64,000 bases of DNA from Phallus indusiatus (lineage: Eukaryota > Basidiomycota > Agaricomycetes > Phallales > Phallaceae). The notes under the pieces were generated by a model, which saw only the letters and a program-made list of their open reading frames with translations, was not told the origin of the DNA and did no database searches. Position 1 is the stretch's first letter. The number at the start of each line of letters is the position of its first letter. The translations under genes were made by a program, and so were the position numbers. The stretch lies in NCBI GenBank assembly GCA_027605045.1, contig JAQFWX010000025.1, forward strand, positions 124,001 to 188,000, read 5' to 3'. Positions 11,817 through 23,600 of this stretch are shown here, one piece after another.

Positions 11817-13040
11817 ATGCATCCCGACAAGCAGATGGCCGTGGCTGCAAAATTCATTCTTCAAAGCCCTCCAGGGGAGATAAACGATGTTTTGAATGGT
11901 ATTATCTACTCACATCCGTGGAACTCTGAGATTACTCTGAGCTTTGACTTCAGACGTCCGCAATATCATCTCAGACGATGAGCTGCTCCAGAAAGGTATC
12001 CAGCCGGCTCTGACACAGTATAATTTGGAGCAATTTGTAGTCGTTGATGTACCGGAACAAGATCATCAGGCATGTCGTCATACTTGGGAACGTATACTCT
12101 TTTGTCGAATCCATGCAGGCTATAATCAGCGAGAATGGTCGTGTGGAGGGAGAAGAAGATCGGTTTAAAGATCCAAGATCTAAGAAAACGTTTCTATTTG
12201 ATCATTTGAGACTAGTATGTGAATCCTATCTTTCGGGTGGTTTGTGTTTTTGAAACCACATCAAGGAAGTATCTGATGTCCAAACCTACGAGCCCGACGA
12301 GGACACAGAACCTTTCCGGTAAGAACGGTCGTTCTTATGATACCGGTTTTTCATATTTCGGCTTAATTTGGTTTGCTATAGCTCTGCGTTAGAGAAAGCC
12401 ACAATCGCATATACCGCGGACCACTTTCCTGGAGGAGTGTCTGTCGTACATACCATAACAGCATCTAAATATGCCATCCAAATCGTTGCAAACAAATATA
12501 ACCCAACTAATTTCTGGTAAATCCTTCCATTCCCGTATATTGCAACTTATGTATCGTATTAGGTCTGGAAGATGGCGGTCAGAATATATTATCGACATAG
12601 GCGAAGGAAAGGTCCAAGGGAAGGTGCTGGTTAATGTTCATTACTTTGAACAAGGCAATGTACGAAAGAGGTTTATACGCGAAACGACATTGTTTTGACC
12701 TCCATAGGTTCAACTTGCTACCAATTTTACTCCCACCTTCGAACTCCCACCGGCGGCGGTGTCGTCCCAAAACGCATCGTCTGCCTCCAAGATTCTCGCT
12801 TTAATAGAAGCGCGAGAAAACGAACACCAAGAAGCCCTCATTCAAAATTATTATAACATGAGTGAAAAGACATTCAAAGGGTTGAGACGAACATTGCCTA
12901 TCACCAGGCAGAAAATTGACTGGGAAAAGGTATTTACATTTTCAATTTGGCGACGAAAACGCTAACATGTGATCCTTAAGGTGACGGGATATAAATTAGG
13001 TGCTGAATTGGCTGGGTCAAAGGGTGTGTTCGGTAATTAA
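11817..13040 (+). CDS. CAP1: F-actin capping protein alpha subunit
   Basis: Alpha subunit of the heterodimeric capping protein (CapZ alpha, yeast Cap1), which binds actin barbed ends at cortical patches together with the beta subunit. It starts MHPDKQMAVAAKFILQ; SPPGEINDVLNDVRNIISDD is the typical N-terminal helix. Then DVPEQDHQ joins AIISENGRVEGEEDRFKDPR and TFLFDHL, matching the family core. SGRWRSEYIIDIG is the conserved WRS region. The C-terminal tentacle region reads NYYNMSEKTFKGLRRTLPITRQKIDWEK, then GYKLGAELAGSKGVFGN. The junction after DHQ appears to use a GC-AG intron. The stop is 46 bases from the stop of the convergent GRASP gene. Confidence 0.92.
12070..12118 (+). other. Probable GC-AG intron in CAP1
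   Basis: The 49-nt intron has donor CAG|GCATGT and acceptor CATGCAG. Its removal yields DHQ-AIISENG, which aligns with the family pattern DEQ-VLITEHG. GT donors nearby either change the frame or delete the conserved residues before the junction. Confidence 0.7.
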
Positions 13041-13086
13041 CATATAATGTAACTGTTGTAATGCTAGACAAATAAAGTGAAGCCCA

Positions 13087-14356
13087 TTAATCAACGCTAG
13101 TGATACTTCCAGTTGTTTCTGCAGCGCTGACAGAACCGTTGTCCTCCTCATCTCCTTCTACATTAGTCCATTCCTTAGGGTGTCTCATGAATTTTGTTGG
13201 AGTGGCAAAGGAGTCTTCCTCTTCCGTGTGTAGATGGTTAATTCCCGAGGCGAGATCAGACGAATTAGGCCCGATGGATTCTTGTGGAAAGGGTAATGTG
13301 TGATCTGCGGCCGTCAATCGACACACATACCTATGCGAGCATCATGACATACTGTCACCATTGAAGACGGTATTTGCGTGTTCATCGGCTGGAACAAACA
13401 ATGCCGGTTCTTCATATTCCGGATCTGTACTTTCATGGGCAGCTACTAGTTCTTCTGTCGTCGAACCAGGTTCAACGGTTGGAATGCGATGTAAAAGGCC
13501 AAAGCTAGTTTTTCAGATCAGAGAGGAGGCACCAAAAACAGCTCGGAAATTAACTGACCCGAAGACACAACCTAAAAGGCCCTCTCCTCCCCATTGACGA
13601 TTTGGCACAAGAACCACTTCACGAATGGTGCTGTGGGAATGGTAAGCCGTCAATTCAAATACTAGGAACGGAACTTACTCAAAGTCATAAGAATAAACAT
13701 ATACCCGGAGCGGCTTGTCAACATGCTAAACAGAATATATTAGGAGGGAAAAAGACTGACATGAGCGGTACTACTTACAGCTTCCACCACTTGATAGAAA
13801 TCATTTTCGGTATGAAGGGTCCCACCCGACCATCCTACGATCCAATCTCCATATGGAACCAATCCGGCGCTTTCAGCAGGGCTACCTTCTAAAACATCGA
13901 GCACATGCCAAACGTTGTCCAAGCTAGACTCTGGTTCACAAAGCCGCATGCTCAGACCAAGTAAGGAGGGCTTATCAGATAAAGCGTGGTCAATATCATC
14001 GGGCGCAGAAGACCACACCCGAGAAGGTGTTATATTGACGACTAGCTTGAAAAAGGAGCTAATGAGTATTTTAAGGTATCCTCCGCGAAAAGGAAAGAGA
14101 TTGACCCACGGCGAGTGTGCTGTGTCTTGGAACTCCATACAAGTAATCCAATCTGTTTATTTTCATTGGAGTCAACTATTCTTTCCAGCTCGGCGGCATC
14201 GATGTCTGACGTAAACGGTTTTCCTTCCAGACCAATAACGAAGTCAAAAAAGGGTTCTAAGTCAGTTTGTGAGGCTGGAGATGATTGAGTGACGCGTAAA
14301 ATGTGTAGTCCGCGTGAAGGCTTCTCATCCGTAGCTTGAGATTGACCAGCACCCAT
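13087..14356 (-). CDS. GRASP-type Golgi reassembly-stacking protein
   Basis: Peripheral Golgi/ER-exit-site protein with two PDZ-like GRASP domains, linked to stacking and unconventional secretion (yeast Grh1, mammalian GRASP55/65). The ATG at 14356 is preferred over an in-frame ATG three codons upstream because it gives an N-terminal MGAGQ, the expected myristoylation site. PDZ 1: GLHILRVTQSSPASQTDLEPFFDFVIGLEGKPF. PDZ 2: SLLGLSMRLCEP, VWHVLDVLEGSPAESAGL, VPYGDWIVGWSGG and LHTENDFYQVVE. The next exons read LLHRIPTVEPGS and an acidic Ser/Thr-rich tail ending TTGSITSVD. It is convergent with CAP1. Confidence 0.9.
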
Positions 14357-17300
14357 GAAGTTCACGAATTTCAGCGATTACTCGGACTATGTTGGACTGA
14401 CGCGATTTGGTAAGCTGGCTCGGGATTTTGGTTCCGCGCTGTTTGGGGTTTGACAAATTTTGACACCGCGTCACCGTGACCCACGCACAGACAACTTTCT
14501 GCTTTTCCCTTGTTTTGATTAGGGAATTCTGTATGGAGGGAAAAAATATATTTTAGAAAGGAGATCGGCGGATTATCTCCCAAAGTCATAGGATCAATTA
14601 AATAACAAGCCCCTTGATCAAAGTGCATAAACCTTTGCGAAGTCAACATTCATTGTTCCGAAAGGGTTATGACCAGATTTCATTTGGAGAAATAATATTG
14701 AGGACGAATTCAAATGAGCGACCCAAGGGAATTTTTTTTGACGAGATTTGAGTTGCTACCCACACTGATTTGAAATCATGCTTTGGCCGAGCCTGTGAAA
14801 TACTCCGTCCGAGTCAATGGGATCGTCACGAGTCCATTAAGCACTTGAAACCTTTTAGGAACCACACAACTTTGCAAAATTGAGCTATGGATCACTTTCA
14901 AACGAGCGGAGAATATTCTGAAAAAAGGGCCACAAGAAAGAGAAGTCACTCCTTCCATGACCCGCTCCAGTGTGTTTGAGCTCTAGTTTCTAGAAGAGTA
15001 ATTTCCTGTTTGGAGCTTATTCTTTGTTTTCGCGTGTGGCCAATGCCAATTTTCGCATAAACAAGAGAAGTTTTTTGTTAAAATTCAGTAAGCCGGACAG
15101 GCGCATGACCACCGCTCAGGCCCAAGTAAAATGAGATACCAAATTGCCAGCATGAACTCGAATTTCCTGATTAGGTTGATTTCACGAAGTTCGCATGGGG
15201 AGGCCACCAAGTCAGTATATGAGCCAAACGCGGTAATTAAGAGCTAGACTGAGAGTTATGCTATGTAGAAACTAAAAAAGACCTGGATTGGTAACGAACC
15301 TTGGAGTTAAACTCATTGACATTCCCGGAACATGCTCGGTCATAGGCTAAGCAGGCTAAAAGAAGAGGGTATTGCCGGGGTTTATGAGAAGGTAAGCCTA
15401 CAATGAACTTCTAGATCCACAAGACTTGAACAAGAATTAAGACTTGAAGTTAAGGATGATGGGGGAATCAGCGCAACCCTTTCCACGTCGCCAATTAGAA
15501 AAAATAACGCAATATTCCATTGTCATTTAGAAAGCCATGTGACATTTATCTGAGTCATTATAACTTCATTATAACTTGTGCATGCTCGTGATCATTGGAG
15601 TGAACGCTGTTAAAAGCAAATTCTCCGCAAGGGTGCCGTTCTTGGAGGATTCTGGTATAATATGTTAATCACTGGATGTCGGTGATAAACAAGGTTCCGC
15701 TACGGTACGAAACTAACGGAAGGTTACCGGAAGTCACCGTTCTACGTCATGTTGGATTCTGTAAAGTCAAATAACCAATAACGCAGTTATGAAAATAAAA
15801 GTGTACACCCACAATTCTGTAGCGACTTTCTTTAAGTTTCGACTCTGTTGAAATTTCATTAGAACATGTTATCATTCGTATAACTGTCGTCACTTAATAT
15901 GAACGATAGGGGTTATAAAGTTTAATTCATGAAAATGGTGCATACGAGTCTGTTACCCATACAGTGCCCTCGGAAACCCTTGTGAGATATAATGCATCCC
16001 AAAGGAGAAAACAATTGATCGACTTTGAGGCGAAATCAAAAAACCAATAAATACTCGAGGATATCCGAATACATGCCGGGAAAATGCCCACGAGTTAAAA
16101 AAAAAGGTAGAACAAGCTGGCTCTTCCATTTTTTTAAGTTGAATCAGTCCTTATTTATGACCTGTCAAGAGAGGTCAGATGGTTGGGACTGTGGCTGTAA
16201 CGCTTTGACCATATACCCTGTTAGGAAATAACTTGAATCATTGACGCCTACAGTCGATCTACGTTGTTGAGAAAAGATCGAACGAATAATAAAAACATCT
16301 CATAGTTACCCTGGTGGCTTCGATAAGACATCTGACGAAGAGAGACAGATCATCATCTAAACACCAATTCTCGGGTATAAAACTCGGACAAAATATTAGA
16401 CTTACACGACTTCGAAGAGCGGAATTCCGGGACGGAGAGTTAACCTTTGTTTATGATTGTCTTGGTCTCTCTCAATGCAAAGACCAGCACGAACAGGTCG
16501 CTGAAACACATGTGCCATTAATTCAGAGTTCGCGCATTGTTATAGTAGTTCCAGCCACTTACCCCAGATTTTGATATATCACGAGGTTTCTCAGACAGAT
16601 TTCTAATAATACCTTAGTGCCGTGATGCGGGGTCGCAGTGACGATGCATCATGTATCATGAATGGATACTCCAAATGCCTCACGTCAAAAGGTCAAACGT
16701 GCACAAACCACTGCCCCTAGAGCGTCATTGAGCCTTATGCTGCAAAGAGACGTTGTCATGTAGGAACTCACATGTGTTTTTTATATTTGTGGCTGATATT
16801 TATTTCGAAGACAAATGATCAGTTTGGCGAAATAAACTGCCGGAGACAATGGTAAATCATTAACACCGACAGTTCTCTGTTAATTGCTGTCTTATTGCTT
16901 CACATGATCTTAAACCATATGGGCAAATTCATAGATGACATTGCAATGGAATTTTCTTGAGGGAAGGTGAGTAAACTGTGGTCCTTTTAAATCCGACCAA
17001 CTACTTACGGTATGAGCGAAGAGCATTACGACGAATATACTCGTTAAAAAAGTCACTTGGGAATTCGAGGTCGAAATTTCAGTTCGTAATATCTAGGGGA
17101 CTCCTTCGAGTATCCCGAGCCACGATACTACATAGATGATAGTGCAGGCTCAAGCTAGCGATCTGCACATCTTTATGCACAGTTTTCCTGGTACTTTGTT
17201 CACCTTTCGTACATATTCTTAATTATAACGACGTTGGACACCATTTGTTGTATTGAAACGTCAGTTGAAGAAAGCTTTCACTGTTCAAAGCACGGACTGC

Positions 17301-17484
17301 TTGAAAACGGGAAGTTGCTTACGTAATACGGGAGCATCGCAGGAAAACTTCCACCGTTTCCTTACCACAACTTTTTGTGACGTGAGGTTCAAGGCCTAAT
17401 TACCATTATTTCCAAGCGGAATGTGGTAAGTCGATTATTCTGCAATGCTTTGGTTATTATCTAACGTTTTTCCAGGTAAACTGC
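14357..17484. other. 3.1-kb region with no supportable gene
   Basis: Between the divergent starts of GRASP and the helical-repeat gene. Only short unsupported frames (under about 95 codons) are present on either strand. No tRNA cloverleaf, transposase remnant or long terminal repeat was recognised. It must contain both promoters. A perfect 11-bp tandem repeat lies at 15556-15577. Confidence 0.6.
15556..15577 (+). repeat. 11-bp tandem direct repeat
   Basis: CATTATAACTT occurs twice in immediate succession inside the gene-free region. It may be chance or a small footprint; no function is assigned. Confidence 0.6.
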
Positions 17485-19932
17485 ATGTCACTTGGTTCAT
17501 GTATAACGCGCCAGTTTATTCGCGTTTTAACTTCTCGTCGGACTTTTGCGCTCAGATACCAATCCACCTTGATTCAAGCACTTCGGCCTTCTTATGTCTA
17601 CAACCAAAATACCCAATCATATTCTTCCGATATTGTTTCCAACACACCCCGTCTTCCGGTTCAGCTGCCATCCGATGAAGAACGACTTCGTACCCTTTTG
17701 AACAAGGGTAAAGAAGGTACTCTAGCAATTGACTTTGTTAAAGCCCAAAAGCTATCTTCCAGCACAATTTCACGTCTTTACGAACGACTTCGGAACACAC
17801 CTTTTGTTCAAACGCTCTCGGCCTCTGATTATACTATTCTCGCTCGAGAGTTTAACATCCTCACCCATCAGACTTTGATGAGATTTCTCGCCGAAGATCT
17901 GCTTCTATATTTTCCTCGAGACGATAATCCAGAGGAGTTTGCGGAAGCCATTGCCGCTATTCTCAATAAAGCGGTACCATCGTTCATCCATTCTTCGTGG
18001 ACTCTTGCATTGTACAATGCATTTTGTGCGCTTGACTCAGTAGAGTTGCCTGACTTGTCGCTTGGCGTCTGGAAGGGAATCTATACCGCGTCTCTTCTCC
18101 ACCCGGATGAATGTGCTTTCACTCATCAGTCGCTAGGCGAAGCATTCTTGACACAGTTCCAGCGGAACGGCTGTTTTTCTATAGGCATTCCTCGGTTTCT
18201 ATCGGATTTGGTTCTAGAGATGCTACTGCAAGGGGAAGATATGTACGAACAGTTGCTGGGTCTTTTCAAGCTATTTGTTCGACATCAGCTTCTTCCCGGA
18301 CTAAATGAGATTTCCGAGGGCAGTACTTTCAAGCTTGCGATAGCTCGATGTATTATATTGGGACATTTACTTGCGCATGATTACATTACCAGTATTGAAC
18401 TGGTACTTCGTTTATACCAGGATCCTCGGTGGTTTGGCTCGCGATCTACTACAGATTATGACCGCAAAGGCACGAATCTGCTGGCTTTGGAGGTGTTGCA
18501 TGTCGTAGTACGGGAACCCTCAGAGAAGGAATTGGAAGCCTCCTTGCGCCTGGTCAAAGCACTCGTACCTTCTACTCAACCTTCCTCGCAGAACTGGATC
18601 CCAGCTGATATTCCCGACGGTGACGTTCAGGCGTTATACGACCACTGCTTTCACTACAGTCGTATCAATGATGCGAGCGCCTTATATGCCTATTTTCACT
18701 CATCTTATATTCGGCAAAGGTGGTTTTACCCACCACCTCGCGGACCCGCACTGTTTTGGTTATTTGAGCATTTTGCGGATCCGGGTCTTACCGATGGAGC
18801 GGATGGTACACCTACCCCATTGAAAGGTCATGTTCGGATGGCCAAAAATGTTTTGCGAGACATAGCCGTGCGAAATGTTCCAGTTCCAGTGAACGATCGA
18901 CGAAAGTTCATAGCAGTTTGTGCTAATCGTGGATTTGCGTTCTATACTCGGTACTTCTATGAACTCTGGACTAGAGACGATGAGCCGGATCGAGGCGCGG
19001 TTTGTGGAAGCGGACAGATGCTTGTTCCTGTGGTGAAGCTGTTTCAAAAAATGCAAAAGACTTGGGATAAACATTTAGAAAAGTCGCCACGCAAGAGGAC
19101 GAAATTAAATGATGGGAAACAATCTGTTTTGCCGGACGCTTGGAGGTTTGCGAATCATGTGGTACAGCAGTATATAGAGGCGAAGCTGCCTCTCAATAAG
19201 GCATCACAACAGGACATCAATGCGCTTGCTCGTGTATATTTGGTTTTGGATCGTGTACCCGAAGCGGTTCAAACGCTCTCTATTATTATGGATAGGGGCG
19301 ATATTCCTGATAGCAGAGACATGAACATTGCTCTGCTGGCCATTTCAATATATTCTGTTCCGGCTGCGATTCGCATGCTGGAGTACATGATCACGATGGG
19401 TATAATGCCGAGTGCATCTGGGTTCAGCGCCCTGATTCACGAGGCTTTTAAACAGGGATACGAGGACATTGCCGGAAAACTGATTGTACGGGCAAGGGAA
19501 ATCGGGTATTCGCAACTCACACCTAAAGGCTTAGCGGTTATTGTTCAGTCTGGATTACCAAATACCAAATCGATGGGCGAAACGATGCAGGGTCGAGAGC
19601 AGAATCGGCTGGAGACATTGAGAGAATTACTCGAGACGGTGATCCGGTATTTTACCAGCGAGGGGCCTAACCGAGATCATTGTAAACAGCATATACTTTC
19701 TGTTCGCATGGGTGAACGGTACATAGCGGCCGCGCTAGCCTTAAGGGAGCCAGCGATGGCATTTGAATTTTGGAAGCTCTTGGTCAAAAATCGAACATCA
19801 TGGGACGATCCCGAATCTGTGAAACTACGACAGCTGATCGGGTCTAAACTAGAGGAGAGCAAACTAGACTCGCTTGAACGTGATCGTCTATTAGGAGAAT
19901 TGAGGCGAAACGGAGAAAACACTGGAGAGTGA
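17485..19932 (+). CDS. Predicted mitochondrial helical-repeat (PPR-like) protein
   Basis: A single uninterrupted frame of 815 codons. The N-terminus (MSLGSCITRQFIRVLTSRRTFALRYQS) is basic, hydroxylated and free of acidic residues, typical of a mitochondrial presequence. The rest is alpha-helical. Repeats in the C-terminal half resemble pentatricopeptide units, for example around INALARVYLVLDRVPEAVQTL, AAIRMLEYMITMGIMPSASG and FSALIHEAFKQGYEDIAGKL. Such proteins bind organellar RNA and act in mitochondrial mRNA processing or translation, but the target cannot be read from sequence. It is intronless in an intron-rich neighbourhood. The highly charged end (LDSLERDRLLGELRRNGENTGE) closes the protein. 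I do not recognise a named orthologue. Confidence 0.85.
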   Translation: MSLGSCITRQFIRVLTSRRTFALRYQSTLIQALRPSYVYNQNTQSYSSDIVSNTPRLPVQLPSDEERLRTLLNKGKEGTLAIDFVKAQKLSSSTISRLYERLRNTPFVQTLSASDYTILAREFNILTHQTLMRFLAEDLLLYFPRDDNPEEFAEAIAAILNKAVPSFIHSSWTLALYNAFCALDSVELPDLSLGVWKGIYTASLLHPDECAFTHQSLGEAFLTQFQRNGCFSIGIPRFLSDLVLEMLLQGEDMYEQLLGLFKLFVRHQLLPGLNEISEGSTFKLAIARCIILGHLLAHDYITSIELVLRLYQDPRWFGSRSTTDYDRKGTNLLALEVLHVVVREPSEKELEASLRLVKALVPSTQPSSQNWIPADIPDGDVQALYDHCFHYSRINDASALYAYFHSSYIRQRWFYPPPRGPALFWLFEHFADPGLTDGADGTPTPLKGHVRMAKNVLRDIAVRNVPVPVNDRRKFIAVCANRGFAFYTRYFYELWTRDDEPDRGAVCGSGQMLVPVVKLFQKMQKTWDKHLEKSPRKRTKLNDGKQSVLPDAWRFANHVVQQYIEAKLPLNKASQQDINALARVYLVLDRVPEAVQTLSIIMDRGDIPDSRDMNIALLAISIYSVPAAIRMLEYMITMGIMPSASGFSALIHEAFKQGYEDIAGKLIVRAREIGYSQLTPKGLAVIVQSGLPNTKSMGETMQGREQNRLETLRELLETVIRYFTSEGPNRDHCKQHILSVRMGERYIAAALALREPAMAFEFWKLLVKNRTSWDDPESVKLRQLIGSKLEESKLDSLERDRLLGELRRNGENTGE

Positions 19933-20638
19933 GTGAAGAAGGGGGAAAAAACAGCTGGAAATGAGGGGGAGTCGAGTGGCATTGAACACGAATTTGCTGT
20001 GGAGCTCAGCTCACGAGTGACTAAAAAATTAAATTAATCAAACAGTATAATAGATGGATGATGCATACTTAGAATAATAATATTATTACGACGGGGGGAA
20101 AAATGTGATGAAGACAAATAAAAATAGCCAGTTGATCCGCAGTGTTGCTAATCGGCTGTGGCTGGGGTCTTGCAGTGCATGTGGGATTCTAATGGCAAGC
20201 CAAGACCGAAAATGGGAAACCCACCTGGTGTTTTCTTGACATTCCTTAAAAAGATTTTTTCAAAAGAAAATAAATTTTGCGAAGAATTCAGGTCAGAACG
20301 CAGATGCTATCACTATCGAGGAAATTGCCACGTTCTTCAGTTTTGGGACACCCGCATTCGTTCTCTTTAATTTTGTAATAATATTCCACTCTGTCGTCGT
20401 CCTCCCAAATATCATATCAAGACCGGCCTTTTATATTTATATATAAATATATATACATATACACATATATATTTTGGTCACGCCTGTCTTTTTGGGACGC
20501 AGCTACAAAATCGAGCTCAACCCTGCTTCCCTCGACTCCCCTTTTCTCTTCCCTCCCCGCTCACATTTCTTCCTCTCAAACCAACTGCCAACGACCAACA
20601 CGACGGCCACGACGTTCGCTCCGACGTCCCCCACATCG
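19933..20638. other. Intergenic region upstream of the Zn2Cys6 gene
   Basis: About 700 bases: the 3' end of the helical-repeat gene, then an AT-dinucleotide tract (20431-20475) and a pyrimidine-rich leader just before the start. No gene was recognised. Confidence 0.6.
20431..20475. repeat. AT-rich low-complexity tract
   Basis: Imperfect TA/TATA repeats of about 45 bases, roughly 165-205 bases upstream of the transcription factor start. It contains several TATA-like octamers and may serve as a core promoter. Confidence 0.7.
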
Positions 20639-23600
20639 ATGCCGGCTGCCCGCACCAAGAAGGAGGATGCACGCGGCTTGTCTCCCTCGAGCGATGAGAC
20701 CAAAGACAAGGACGAGAACGGTAAATCCAAACGAAAGTGAGCGATAATATTTAAGCCCCTCTTCGTTCTATATTAATTCTTTCTTCCGCAAAGGAGACAA
20801 TCACAAAGTGAGGTTTTAATCCCGCTGTCCACCATCTCCACAGATCATTGAATTATATCGCGTGTTCCCTTTTTTTGTTTGTGTTTGTGTTAGGTTGCGA
20901 TGCTTGTCGCGCTCGGAAAGTTCGCTGCGCAAGAGAAAACGTAGACGACCCCCAAGGATCGTGTAAACACTGCATCTCGCTGGGAATTCCCTGCACGTAC
21001 GAATATCAGCCCAAGAAACGAGGTCCTCCAAATTTGTACGTTTTCTTCCCTCCAGATCTACCTTCTTCTCCATCTCACATAAAGCCCGTGATCAAAAGGT
21101 ACTTGAGACGGCTCCAAGAGGCCGCTGCAGCAGCTGCTGCTTCCGAAAATGGTCAAGTTTCAAATGGTCCGCTTTCAATATCAATTGCGCAGAATAATTC
21201 ATCCCCGCATTCCAACTCCCAAACGACCCCCACCATCTCAGCTAGCGTTCTTTCATCCCCAACAATGACTTCCCCATTCATGGATCAACATGCTAACGTT
21301 ACAAGCCCTCTAAGCACATCTCACCCGCACTCTTTCGCTCATGCAGTCTCTCATACGGTCTCCCCGCCTGCCCACAATAATCTTCCACTTCTCCCTTCTC
21401 GTTATCCCATTGCGGCGGATACATATCATACACTTCAGCCTTCCCCCATTGCTGCGTCCATGCCATATGACGCACGTCTTACAGACCCTTTGGGCGGGAA
21501 TTCACCTCCTCTTCCCAATGGTCGTCCTTCTAGCGCTTCTACTGTTTCTTCAAATCACTCGGGCTCTCACTCATTTTCCCGAGGCGTTGGTTCTCCAGAG
21601 TTTCCTCCATACCCACTGTATAATTGGTCTGCTCCGTACAAACACGCTCCAGCGAATACTCAATTGCATGCCCCGTCTCTTCCTCCACTGTCTTATTATG
21701 TTCGACCGCACAGAATTGAAGATGTAGCACCTCGAGAAACCATATTGCTTATAATCTCTCTTTTCTTCGATTTCGTTTATCCGTTGACTCCTTGTATTCA
21801 TAAACCGTCTTTTATGGCCGATCTTCAATCGCGGCGCGAGGAACGCGATCCACTTTTCTTTGCTCTTGTTATGAGCACAGTTGCATCAACTTGTGTACAG
21901 GTCCCCCGGAGCTACTTGCCGTTAGAACGCCGGGAGGTCCGTAAACTAGCACAAACCTGTCATGAAGCCAGTCGACATATCAGTGTTGCTGGTTATGATC
22001 CCCCAACAAGTATGCACGTTGTTATCCGGTACTTGTAAGTCATCTTTCATTTCAATCTAGTTCAAAAATAGTATTTTTTGACTGATGACGATGTGCCTCT
22101 TTCACATCTTTCTCCCCCTTCTTTCTATTCTGTTCTATTATAATCAGTGACACCGTCTATCATTTCTGCGAAGGTCATGACGCCACTTCGCATGCTTCTT
22201 TCGGTGAAGCCGCACATATTGCAGTGACCCTACATATGCATGAGGAAGCATCATACGAAGGACTGGATCCAATTGAATGCGAAATACGTCGGCGCGTCTT
22301 TTGGCTGCTGTTCGGTGGTAAGTGTCACAGTTTCTTTATTCCTCGATGGTCAAAAGGGCAAGGTGCTCGGACCACATCTTCAACAAATCTGGAGACTACT
22401 GGTGCCTAGCGTCTATTCTTCTTTGACATGGCGAGGTTCTATTTGTTTTTCGGCCTTCTATTTTTTCAAACTCTCAACCCCTTCCCGGAACCTATTTGAC
22501 TGACTGGAATTGCGAGCAGCTGATAAATCGATGTCCATCCTATTGGGCCGCCCGATTTGCTTAAGGGACGAAGACTGCACCCTTCATTTTCCAAAAGAGG
22601 TTGATGATGAATAGTGGGTATATTTCCAAGATTTCACCGAGATTATTCCTTCTCACATTGGTCTTCCTTTTTTGGCTTTGTGCTCTTTAAAAGTATCACT
22701 CCAAATGGTATCCTACCACAGCCGTCAGGCAAGACCGCCATTATCTCAGGCTTGAATTACATCTCGCGCATATTCGCGTTGCTGGGTGAAATACTCGTCC
22801 GAATACGTGTAGACAAACGATCACCTCCACAAGGTCATTTTGCCACAGCTCGGCTTGAAGAGATCCGATCATTGCATCAACGTATTGTAACCGCCTTGGC
22901 CCATGCACCTCCCCCATTGCAGCTCAAGAAACAAAACGCATCACAACCGTCATTCGCTGGTTACGATAGTCCCGGCTTCACTAAAGCTACCTTCGCAGAA
23001 GTCAAGGATTTCTTCGATAACCCGAATGCTTCTCGCGCTAACGCGTCAAATCCGTACCTTGTTATGCAAGCTAACTTGTATGTGACACAGGTGAGATAAT
23101 TTTTCATAAAAAATCTATATATAGAAATCCCGCTCTAAAACCCCTGGGACTATTCTCTTTTAGCAACTTGTTCGTTTCGTTATTGAGCAGTATCGGGATG
23201 AACTTGTTACCACAATGCGTACCACCATAGGTGAACATGTTGAACCTGAGCCAAGAATACAAGAAGATCGTGAGGCAGTTGCCAGTGATCTGTTAAACGT
23301 TTTACACAGGTGACATAAAATTTTACCCTCTCTTTTTCTCTTTTAACTGCGCAAAAATTTCTCACAATTGCCAACTTAGCATTCCCATTCAATCGATTGC
23401 GACTAATGGCCCATCCCTGGTAGGTCTTTATATTTTGCTATATTACTTCTGTTTTTTCTTATTCGACTTTCTTTTTTTTTCCTCTCTAGGTTCACAAAGT
23501 GCGCTTTGTCGCCTCGACATTATTGGATGCTGTGAGAAAAGCGGAAACAGCACCTGCGTCTGCGGCACGTGCCCACGCATACCTATGTTGGTTCAGTTTA

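Noticed and set aside
16314..16574. 86-codon plus-strand frame in the gene-free region
   Set aside because: No ATG at its start in the sequence, no domain, and no splice context joining it to neighbours.
14357..17484. tRNA or transposon remnant in the gene-free region
   Set aside because: No A/B-box pair, cloverleaf, terminal inverted repeats or reverse transcriptase/transposase motifs could be found by eye.
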